64,000 nucleotides of DNA from Ramazzottius varieornatus (taxonomy: Eukaryota > Tardigrada > Eutardigrada > Parachela > Ramazzottiidae), in assembly GCA_001949185.1 (NCBI GenBank), contig BDGG01000002.1, positions 8,026,772 through 8,090,771 on the forward strand. Reading direction: 5' to 3'. The position numbers and the translations under genes were made by a program. Within the stretch, counting starts at the first letter, position 1. Each line of letters opens with the position of its first letter. This document shows positions 36,638 through 46,285 of the stretch, one piece after another. The notes under the pieces were generated by a model, which did not search any database, was not told the origin of the DNA, and worked only from the letters and a program-made list of their open reading frames with translations.

Positions 36638-37378
36638 CTACGCAATATGCCACCATTGGACCATCAGCAATTTTCCGTTAGTCGAGTTCGCGCTCGTTGT
36701 GATGCTGTATTGCGGGTGTCAAGGCCGAGTTTTCGCGTAGGTTGGTCGCGGAGACATTCAAATGTTCACTCGTGTCGTTGGAATTTTCCTCTAGGATGGT
36801 ACACGACGTCTCCGTGTAGTTTTCGGTATGGTCGTTCAGCGATTTGAGCTTAACGTTGAAAGTTTCTTCGACAGCGAGATGTTCTTGTTGGAGTTACCGA
36901 TCTCGAGAACCATGTTGACTTTGGTTGTGGTAATCGGTGCAGGATCTTGTGATCTCGTTAACTCAGTCGGAGGCTTGGCCAAGCATGTTGATTAGCATTG
37001 TGGTGACTTTGGAAAGTTTGGATGGTTTCGAAGGCGGGGTTGAGGAGAACGTGGCAAACGAGAAGGGCGCACTTGCAGTCAAGCTATCCAGTTCTTTCTT
37101 TACCTGGCTAAGAAGTGGATGAGTTCCCGAGAAGTGTGTTGGTGCTAGAATGAAGGGAGGAAGTCGTGGAACTGCCAAACGGGAATTACCATCAGAAATT
37201 CATTCCTGAAACGACCACAGTCTCGTAACTTCATCAAGAGTCCAGGTCCATCGCCTTATGCCTTGCGTACTTTTACAGGGCGGAAGTAGCGAAGAACTGG
37301 GGTTCGAACGATGTGATCGGGCGACCTCGAAGCACTTTCAGCATCCAATCGAGGCATCGGAGTAATAATGGCAAGGTG

Positions 37379-37964
37379 TAAGCTCTGTCTCATCTACGGA
37401 CGAGTAGCACTTTCGCCTTCCTCGGCGCGCAACTGTTCCTCTTTTGTGGAATCTGGAACGACCATAGTTTTTCAGACACTTCTTGCGTCAACTTAGCCAT
37501 TCCAGAAAGTCGAGATCAGCTCTTGATCATCCCGCTACCGGGGAAGATCAGCTGATAGGATCTTTGATCCTCGTTATGTATGACCCTGTACGCAAACGTA
37601 CGACGTGAACCAACCCCGGGTAGNNNNNNNNNNNNNNNNNNNNNNNNNNNNNNNNNNNNNNNNNNNNNNNNNNATTGATTGAAAGCTGATCGTTGATTGA
37701 CGGGTAAGCTGTCCCCCCACTACCCGGGGTTGGTTCACGTCGTACGTTTGCGTACAGGGTCATACATAACGAGGATCAAAGATCCTATCAGCTGATCTTC
37801 CCCGGTAGCGGGATGATCAAGAGCTGATCTCGACTTTCTGGAATGGCTAAGTTGACGCAAGAAGTGTCTGAAAAACTATGGTCGTTCCAGATTCCACAAA
37901 AGAGGAACAGTTGCGCGCCGAGGAAGGCGAAAGTGCTACTCGTCCGTAGATGAGACAGAGCTTA
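37379..37964. repeat. Perfect 245-base inverted repeat flanking the gap
   Basis: 37379-37623 and 37720-37964 are exact reverse complements. The 96 bases between them include 50 unresolved bases (37624-37673). This may be a real long hairpin or a scaffold joining artefact. Confidence 0.9.
37624..37673. other. Assembly gap of 50 unresolved bases
   Basis: A run of exactly 50 N suggests a placeholder length rather than a measured gap. Confidence 0.99.
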
Positions 37965-39464
37965 GCTGCTGTAGGGCTTGACCGAGTCACGGCGACTTCC
38001 TCTTTTAGCATTCTCTGTACCTGTTGAATATTGTACGGTATACGTTTGCGGTCAGACTGGATCTCAGGGAAAGAATGAACGGACGTTCCGGAGTCGCAGC
38101 ATCAGATCAGGAAAAACATAACGGGAATAGTGATATGCCAGAATATGACGATCCTTTCGAAAGAACTGTTATACTGTAGCTCAATATGGCAAGCGTTATT
38201 AGAGACAAAGCCAGAGGTACTCATCACAGACTCGAGTTTAACTTTGAATAGATACCTTCCCTTCAGCTGTGAGTACACTTTAGGCATGTGGCAGACGTTT
38301 ACAAGACAAGTTCGTATGGAGGTTTATGGTAAAACTGCGTGAGACAATACGCGAGGGTGAAACGCGATACACAAACCTTCGACAGGCTAACACGAACCAC
38401 CTCATCAAACTCCTGTAGCACCCACGGGACCTTCCAGACACTCCTGGAAGGACACTGGATACCCGGAACTTGAGCGATCTGGACGTGAGTGATTCCTGCT
38501 AGGATGGCTTTGCTGTAAATATGATATACTCGATTACTCGTCCACTTGAAAAACTTGAACCGGGATGCTGGGTTTTACTGAGTAATGCTTGGTTACTGGT
38601 GACGAGCATAGGCGATAAACATTGGTCTTCAACTACCACAGCGCCACCTGAAGAAGCGGAAGTGATGGACCAGTTGCATGCTGAAATAAACACGTCCGAG
38701 AAACTGAATAGGCTCGCCCTGGTAAATGAAGCCATATTCCGGAGAGTGTCCGCGCCTTCCTGTCTTACGTTCGTGCTTACGGTCGGCAGGAGTGTAACAG
38801 CAGCTGTCGAACGTGCGACCTGGACTTGAGTGATTCAGCGACAGGTTTCGGTCTACTGAAGGTGCCGAGGGTGCCGAGCTGAAGAACTACCAACCATCGC
38901 ATAAGTTCCAGGAGACCAAGGTCAACATTCACGACCTGCATTATGAAGACAAGGCCCGTGAGAAACAGGGAACAGAGAATGCGCCGAGACTTCCCAAAGA
39001 GAAGGCTTTCAAGACAGGAACCGAAGTTTTCTTGATACAGCCAAAGCCCAAAGGTTACATAGGAAGGAAAGAAGACTGATGAAGGTGATACAGAGGAAAA
39101 AGAAAACGGAAGACTTGACTTGAAAGGTCCTGTCAACGCTATGTGACTCGTACAGAAACTTCGCTTAAACAGGTTACGGACATCTGTCTCGGTAGGTCTT
39201 ATCGAAATAAAGCTCACAGAAAGACTCTTCGAACTACCGAAGACCAACTACCTCGTACTTCGTAACGCTTGAACTTGAGCTGCACGTCTTTTGCATAAAC
39301 CATCTTTGATACGTTAGCGAGTGTGTCGAGCGCCCGGCTTGCACTTCGTTCTCGGAAGCGGAGCCGGAGGGAACCACCGATGCTCGGTGCTAAAGCCTAG
39401 GTAGCGGATCGCACATCCGGACTCGTATAAAAATTTTTCGCCACACGAAAATCTGGCGTAAAGG

Positions 39465-39665
39465 GAACCATACGGTGGACTGTATGGTGAACCGCCGAAC
39501 TTGTCTAAGGTCAACGGTTCACCGTATGGTGATCGACTGGAGCTATAAGCTCGGCTACACCAACCAACGCTGGACATGAGGCTGCACGCGGCGGTGACCA
39601 CGAAGCTTAAAAACAGGTGGAAAAGATCACCGTATGTTTCACCGTACGGTGGACTTTATGGTGTT
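39465..39665. repeat. Cluster of CACCGTACGGT-type words
   Basis: accatacggtggac, gtatggtgaaccg, cggttcaccgtatggtg and caccgtacggtggac recur in both orientations within 200 bases, ending about 100 bases before the start codon of the next gene. They could be a palindromic regulatory cluster or a decayed repeat. Confidence 0.55.
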
Positions 39666-39763
39666 GATTTTTGAACGAGGGAGAAGCTTTGTTCTGATGT
39701 TTTGCCATCCGAACCATCCAAACCTTACAGTTCTCTTCGGCATTTTCTCATCAAAGATTCGAA

Positions 39764-40730
39764 ATGGAAGAGGACGAAGGTTATCCTTTGATGGGAGCTT
39801 TTCAAGCAAACGAGACAGAACGCAAGGTAAGACGGAGCTAAAATATAGAAACTAAACGTGTTACGGTTCCGTTTTGCGTACTTACAGCTGGCGAAACTGG
39901 CACAGAAGTACGATGGCTTGACCAAGTTGGAAGTCAAAGACTGCCTGCAAGCCTTCGGTGAAGAGTCAGAAATCATCCTGGTTTTTATCAACGAACTGCT
40001 GAAGCGAAGGGCTGAGAAGATTGTGAAGGAGGAGGCCAACAAAGAAGCGAAGAGGGTTGGACTTCACGACGCCTTGGACGATATTCTCAAAGGGAGCTAC
40101 GCCATTTCGAAGGAGAGCTTTCTGTGGGCGATAAAAGGTACTGCTAATTTTGTGATCCTATCCACACCTTCGACGCACGAAAAAATTGATTGTTGTACGC
40201 TGCAGGACTTCTGCCACGCAGGATCTATGAGTACTTATTTAACTATTTCTTCGAAACTCGGAATCCAGGTAAACAAAGGGCTCAGTACACTAGACTGGGA
40301 ACGCAGCAGTTGCTCACTACGTGATCATTTTGTAGGTTACTTCAGTGGTCTGATGAAGCGGCAAAATCAACCGAAGAGAGCGAAGGTAACTACTCCCAAG
40401 CCAAAACCTACTTCCAACCTCGACGTCTACGGTCATCACAGCTGCTGGGTCGTCGCAATGAAGAAGATTATTCCCCTGCAAGACGCAGTGAACAAGCTTA
40501 CATCTTTGGACATGTATGGCTTCCTAGATAAAAATGTCGGCCCTACACTCTACAAGCATCTTTGTGAAGATGTTCATGCGGCAGAGTTCGTTCCTCCGAA
40601 AGTTGCTCTGAAAAAGTTTATAGTTCCTATCTCTACACGTGTCTTGAAGACTGAAGAGTTATGCAATACAATGGAGGCTCTGGCAACTGGTTCTGGACTC
40701 AAGGACCTGTGTGTAGTTAAGATGAAGTAG
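39764..40730 (+). CDS. Unrecognised protein, four-exon gene model
   Basis: The model uses exons 39764-39826 (ATG, MEEDEGYPLMGAF), 39888-40137, 40206-40268 and 40336-40730 (TAG), about 256 residues. Every junction is GT..AG with matching phases, and reading through the third exon in the spliced phase gives a protein-like YEYLFNYFFETRNP. The second exon is charged and probably helical (LAKLAQKYDG, ELLKRRAEKIVKEEANKEAK). The last exon contains KKIIPLQDAVNKL and a Lys/Pro-rich linker. An alternative splice 40386-40441 would shorten the C-terminus. I recognise no domain, signal peptide or membrane segment. It lies inside the segment between the two CAPS copies. Confidence 0.5.
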
Positions 40731-41718
40731 AACTTCGAAATCATGCGTGGAACTAGGGTTGGTCCGACCCGATCGGGTCGACGACCACAAGGTCGTTTGG
40801 TCGAGACTCCACATTGAGACCCCACATTGTCGAGACCCCACATTGTGGGGTCTCGGCCAAACAACCCTGTGGTCGTCGACCCGGTCGGGTCGGACCTACC
40901 CTATGTGGAACCTGCTCCAGACAAGCAAGATGCTTCTGAAATCACTCTTCAAGCTGTAATTACATCTTCATTCGCAAAAGAGCGCTCATTGAGGAGAAGA
41001 GGTTTAATAATGACGTAAGTTACTGTAAGTCTGATGCTGACCGAATAAAGTAGCCAGAGAAAAGTACTCTCGTTCACGGGAATGTCATGGGAATTTATTG
41101 ACCCAGGTGGCTTCGCGCAGACGGAGTGGCATGATATCTCGTATGACATGACGCAACCGGAAATGACTTGACATCCTGACAGCTACTGTTGAATGAACTC
41201 GCGCACGTAAAATAATACGGTGTATCACTTGACATGACATACGGACATGCGAAATCTTCCCGCATCAACTCGCGCATGGCTCAAGGCATTATGATCGGGA
41301 ATCGCAGGATCCTGTGAGAAATTTTGGACGCAGCATGGCAATTGGCCATTCCTTTAAGCGACTTAAAGCGAGCGCTATGGCAAGTGATTGGCCGTCCGAG
41401 GACTGGCCGTCAGCGACCTGCCAGCCTACCTAGGTCCTGACGCCTAACGTTAAACGAGGACCATGTCGACTAGAACAACACCACGGCGCCCCGCCGTCCG
41501 TCATTGGCGAAGGGTCGGTAAGCCGTCTCGTGTTTGATTCTTCACAGGCATCGTTTCTCCTGAGTCTCAAATTAGACGAGTTCGGTAACTTTCGAAGTCT
41601 TCGTTTGCTTTTTTGCTGCCGAACAACGGAAGCTATAGAGTCTGGGTCTACGTGGTACGGGCTGGAGAGGAATATTGTGTTTGACTGACTCCAACGACTA
41701 CTTCCCACAACGACAAAG
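40731..41718. other. Intergenic stretch between the two unknown genes
   Basis: It contains one long hairpin repeat (40755-40903), annotated separately. I see no supported coding sequence in the remainder. It includes the presumed promoter of the gene starting at 41719. Confidence 0.5.
40755..40903. repeat. Long imperfect palindrome of about 149 bases
   Basis: Outer arms ggttggtccgacccgatcgg and ccggtcgggtcggacctacc, continuing through cgacgaccacaaggtcg / gtggtcgtcgaccc. Inside are repeats of gagaccccacattg and the palindrome ccccacattgtgggg. It begins 25 bases after the stop codon of the preceding gene. Confidence 0.85.
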
Positions 41719-44700
41719 ATGGCTGAACTGGACGCGCCGCTGCTGATTACTAGAGGTGAACAAACGCAGCTGCCTGTACCTCTTCTCAGTAGACCGTCTC
41801 ATAGTCCCTGAACAACCAGCTCTACCGAAACTAACATGTGATGATGTGTTGATGTTTTAGAATACGAAAAGTCGAAAGAAGATCATCGGCCAACAAGGCA
41901 GCCTCGACCAGAAAGTGTTTCATGGCTATTAGAGGACATGTACGTCTCCACTGCCCGAGTCTCTCTTGCTTTGCCAAATGAAACCATCAAGCTCCTGAAC
42001 GGTTTGGCTGATACCACTCGTCGATATTTTAAGGCTTTCAACGCTGGTCAAGCCCCGCTAGAGAGCAGGCTGGAAGAAGCTGGTCGAAAATTGTCCTTGA
42101 AGGAGTATGAGCTGACGATCGTACAGAACGCTCTTGCGAGTGAGGATAACGGTACGCTACATGTACTATACAAGTGCAGTAGAACAGCAAGAGAACCCGG
42201 CATCATCGTGGTATAGTAAACTAAGACCCGTATTTTTGTTATAGGATTCGAAACGGGTTATTTCGCTGAGAAGTTGACAACACGCGAGAAGGAATTATTG
42301 GTTAAACCAACGCGTCTTTCTGGCGAAAGTGATTCTTCTGTGGATTCTGGATCAGTCATGGACGATATCATTGATAGCGGTAAGGGCACGTTGCTCACAC
42401 AGATCATGTTACCATCTTTAAACACCGAGGTGACGCTAGCGTCAAAACTAATTCTGTTCGGATGCAGGAAACGGTACAGAGATAATCGTGAGCAGAGAGT
42501 GGGCGGATAACCAATTGTCAAGTGCCTGCCGTTCGCTGGGAGCTTTGACAGAACGTAGGGAAATCAAGTTCTGGATCAAGATGCTTCGAAGCAACCTGTC
42601 GGTTGAAAAAACATACGAGGAAGCACGAGAGTCCAGCCTGAAGCGTGCCATTGACTGGTTCGTTTTCTTGGAAGACATGTTGCACACGAAGCTGTACGAG
42701 CCCTATACAAGACTGCTGGCGCGACAAAAGCAGCTGAATGTTCTCGGTGTCTTCACATTCATCGAGGAGGAAGTTTTTCCCCGCCTGCCCGAATATTGTG
42801 CGACCATGTCAGCAATATGTCAGAGGTAAGATTGATCGTTTCAAACGATTTCGTACTTCGGTAGATAAATGTCAAGCTTACTTTAGAAAAATTTCTTGGT
42901 CAAATTATCTGGCTGCTTGCTAAATATTGACATGTGTTTGTGTGAATCCACGAAACCAAGAAAAGGAGCTCTCTAAAATTCTGGTTAAATTCCGGTTAAA
43001 TTCCAGTTCAGCTACTGTCAATCACCAAACATAGTTCTTTGATGTTTCATCATGTTGTAACTTTACCGACTGATTTTGAGTGACAACGAATAAGGTTGCA
43101 AACAGTATAATATGGGGTTTGTCATATATCAGGTCTTTCGATATGACTCTGCGGTTTTTGGGGGTATACTTCCAACAACTTTTTTGACGATGCAAATAAT
43201 TTTTCTCATTTTGTATGATGACCAACAGTAACAACAAGCTCTCCACTATTTTTCTGGACCGCAAATAAAAAAACGAATGACAGGAGAGAATAAGATAAAT
43301 GAGGGAAGAAGTAGCGCTCAGTATTGACTAGGATTTGTTTGCATTTTTTTCCACAAAGCCAGTTACTCCTTTCTCAGGAACGAGCATCTATGCTGTGCTG
43401 CGTAGCTTGTGCCACAAACCAAAGGTGATAAACTCAGAAGCAAACGAACGATGACTTCGAGAAAAATAGTTCTGCAAAATACAAGGTGGTACGTTGCGCT
43501 TTTCTGTGTGCGCCAGCTCAATGGGCAATAACTTTTTGGCTATTTTTCTTCGCTCGATCGCTGAGAACGAATTGGTGATTTCATATGATATAACAAGATG
43601 TCTGCTTTTACTATTCAAGGTTTCAAGAATTTTGCTGTCTCCGGGAATGCACGGCGCAGTTTTTTCTCTCATCAAATTACGGTTTTTGACGGGGTGAATT
43701 ACTGTCTGGCTGTATCCTCCGCCCAACTTCCTCAAAGTGAATCAAACCGGCTGTTCGATAACGCGATCCTTAAGCTTTTCTTAGTTGTTGTTTGTATGAC
43801 TTTTACTGATTCAGTTGGGCCACAACCATTTTTCTTGTGAAATAAGTAGAAATTTTCAAAAAGTGTCGGTAACAAAAACTGTTTTTGAAAATTAAAAAAG
43901 ACGCAATCCTGGTTTCCATGCGGGCGTTTAAAAGACCGCGGTGTATCCTATGTTAAAGCAGAAAACTAGATCAAAATTCCGATCTATTTCAAAGATATGA
44001 TTTTTCAAAGTTGCACTGCAGAAAACCGCAGAGTCATATCGAAAGACCTGATAGAAAACGGATTTTTCACAGTTTCCAAATTGTTCAGGAGACGCATTTC
44101 TGGATTTTGCCTTCGGGTGTCTAACTGAGGGTACTCATAGAGGTTTGTGGAAAATTTAATGGGCTATCGAACGTACGTAACAGAAGTTCTGTCCGACAGC
44201 TGGTTGGAAAGTTATGGGATGAATCAGATTGGGGTCCAATATTCCAGTTCTTCATTGACTTCACCCATGACGTTATCGTACACGCGAAAGGTCCCCCAGG
44301 CAGTAGGTACAAACTGGTAAATGCACCGGGTTAAACTTCACGCGTGTGATGACGTCATACGTGAGGTGTACGAAGCCGTACGAGGTAGGTGGAACTGCCC
44401 GTTCTAAAAGTCCCGCAGAGGTGAAAATCTTTGATAATTCATTTCTCCAAATGTAGTCATGTCATTTCGTGACAGTTGGTACCATTCGAAAGCCCGAATT
44501 TTTCTCTACAACCCTACGTCAAAAAAGCAAGATTCGGAATTATGACCAAAAATCCGTTTTCTATATGACAAACCTCATATAAAGCAGCAAGCCTTTTCTT
44601 TTCTATCTCGGTTACACGGTTTCAACATAGTTCTGCTCCTAGTCTCGAGGATTCCTTCGATGGGACGGACGGTAAAATACTGCGCAAGCTGAAGTGGAAT

Positions 44701-45033
44701 ACTGCTTTCGATCAGAAAGAAGCACAGAATATGTGGGAGACTCTCCGCGAATCGTCTCCCGTGTTCATCGAGATGGGATCTGAGAAGCTGGCCGCTTTGG
44801 TGGATCGTTTCGCTAGTGCCGCAGCTGGCATACCCGTCAGTGAAGAAGAACCAAGCATTGGCCGCGACGTGCAGGAGCTGCGAAAGATGGGACAGGATCG
44901 AGACGGTATGCTGCTGGTTCTGCTGCATGCGCTATGCCAGCTGGTACCCTGTCAATGTTACGTACCTCCCTACTCCCGGGAAGCCGAGGAGCACGTGCCC
45001 GACGAGTTAGACTCTGACGAGGAACTATTCTAA
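41719..45033 (+). CDS. Unrecognised protein of about 407 residues, five exons
   Basis: Exons: 41719-41755 (ATG, MAELDAPLLITR), 41861-42151, 42245-42379, 42468-42825, 44631-45033 (TAA). Four junctions share phase 1 or 2 and fit exactly. The acceptor of the last exon could alternatively be 12 bases further on. The protein looks largely helical: LNGLADTTRRYFKAF, TTREKELLVKP, then REIKFWIKMLRSN and RAIDWFVFLEDMLHTKLYEPY, then IEEEVFPRLPEYC. The end is strongly acidic (DELDSDEELF). There is no signal peptide or membrane segment. A distant resemblance to RUN-type domains was considered and not accepted. The gene ends about 120 bases before the right CAPS copy. Confidence 0.65.
42826..44630. other. 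1.8-kb last intron of the unknown gene, mostly a nested-repeat element
   Basis: Most of it is occupied by the element at 43110-44580. Open frames up to 115 codons (43388-43735, minus) show no recognised transposase motif. Confidence 0.55.
43110..44580. mobile_element. Candidate non-autonomous transposon with nested inverted repeats
   Basis: Order of segments: A 43110-43127 (atatggggtttgtcatat), B 43128-43157, B' 44022-44052 (inverse of B), C 44053-44067 (agaaaacggattttt), C' 44548-44562 (inverse of C), A' 44563-44580 (atatgacaaacctcatat, inverse of A). The ends A/A' look like short terminal inverted repeats, and B/B' and C/C' partition the interior into two fold-back halves. No target-site duplication was identified by eye. 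Confidence 0.55.
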
Positions 45034-45150
45034 AAGCACCAAACGAGACACTTTTTTTGTACCTGACCAGTTCTTTTCTCAAATAAGCTAAGTATTCTTG
45101 GACGTTCTACCAGTACCTCTATAATGTCGTATCTGTTCCTGGTTTCTGCA

Positions 45151-46285
45151 AAGTTTCGAAGCCGGGTTATTGCCACTGGGTATTGCGCTATAAAGCCGCT
45201 TAGCTGTTATCAGAGGACTTCATTAATTCATATCGGTACACGGGATTTTATGGTTCGCGCTTATCACAGATTGTCAGAAACCGTCGAGCGAAGGACCGAC
45301 CATAGACTGGTTGCGCGATATTCTTCCAGTAGACTACTAAGTCTTACAATGGAAAAAACAACTGTCCCAGGCCGAGCAGTCTACACCGGCACGGGTAATA
45401 GAGTTTAGGTTCGAGAAAAAAGAAGAAGCATGTAGGAAGGCTTGCGGAGAAAAAAAGAGCACGATCGGTGCGACACATCTAACTTGTAAGGCAATGTTTG
45501 GTTGGCTTCGTCGATCTACTCAGGCCTTCTTCCTTTCTTGTTCCAAGGTTAGGAAAGAGCCATCTTCTTGGCCTTCTCCAGCATGCTAAACTTGGGCATG
45601 CTGACCCGCAGGCCGCTGAGGGAAGTGGTTTCCGAGACGGCAGCCGTGGCTTCCTCCAGACGCATCCGATTCTGGATGGTCTGGTAGTTTTTGGAGTTGA
45701 GCACTTCCTCGGGAATGCCTTGTAACTCAAACTCGGCAAAGGATTTCTGCAACGAAGAAAAGAACCACATGTGATGAACAAGCTGGTAAACTACTAAGGC
45801 GTGCGAGACATCGGCGAACAAGACTCTTCTCCAAGTGGCGCACATTTCAAGTGTTGCAAACTGAAAACGTGCGCCACTGGGTTTAACGACACTACCGGGT
45901 TCCCCAACTGGCCCATGCTTGCAGCTAATAACACTGGAAGCGTGCGCCACTTGAAGAGACGATCATCTATAGACTTTGTTTGCCGAGCTACGGTAGTTAG
46001 TTGGTCCATCATTCAACTGGTGAGCATAATGGCGGGTGATTAGTACCTTGATGATTGTGGACAGACAGTTAACTTGGTGGGCGTTGAGTGCGCGATCCAT
46101 CCGTTCGGTTAACCAGGTACAAATGATGGTCATTTGGGACGTGTATAACCGCTCAAACATGGCCAAGATGAAGAGTTCGTCAGTGACACGCTGACGAATC
46201 TGCTCCATCGACGAGCGCAGACAGTTGACGTATTGGCGACCTAGATCGCCGCTGATATTGCTGGTCGTTGAGGCTTTCTACGCAA
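45151..46285. repeat. Right copy of the 1.13-kb direct duplication (in the CAPS gene)
   Basis: It contains the last two coding exons of CAPS and its 3' flank, matching 35512-36645. Here the block is continuous with the remaining 22 exons, so this copy is the functional one. Confidence 0.9.

Larger units (their letters stand above)
35512..36645. repeat. Left copy of a 1.13-kb direct duplication carrying CAPS 3' exons
   Basis: The block matches 45151-46285 at an offset of about 9.64 kb with only scattered differences. Both copies contain the same intronic twin palindromes. Similarity ends abruptly on both sides: after about 36645 the left copy runs into unrelated sequence. Confidence 0.9.
36646..39763. 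other. Region between duplicated block and first unknown gene, includes assembly gap
   Basis: No gene is called. It contains the gap and its inverted repeat. An open frame of about 80 codons on plus (about 38834-39080) is rich in charged residues and includes KTGTEVFLIQPKPKGY. It could be an isolated exon or decayed mobile-element coding sequence, but I cannot assign it. Confidence 0.45.

Noticed and set aside
38500-39250. Possible retroelement or other coding remnant
   Set aside because: Some charged, protein-like frames exist, but none has a recognisable polymerase, integrase or capsid motif, so no mobile element is called.
41861-42825. RUN-domain assignment for the unknown five-exon gene
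   Set aside because: Only a loose pattern (W-I-x-M-L ... L-Y-E-P-Y) fits. Key conserved blocks of RUN domains are not evident.
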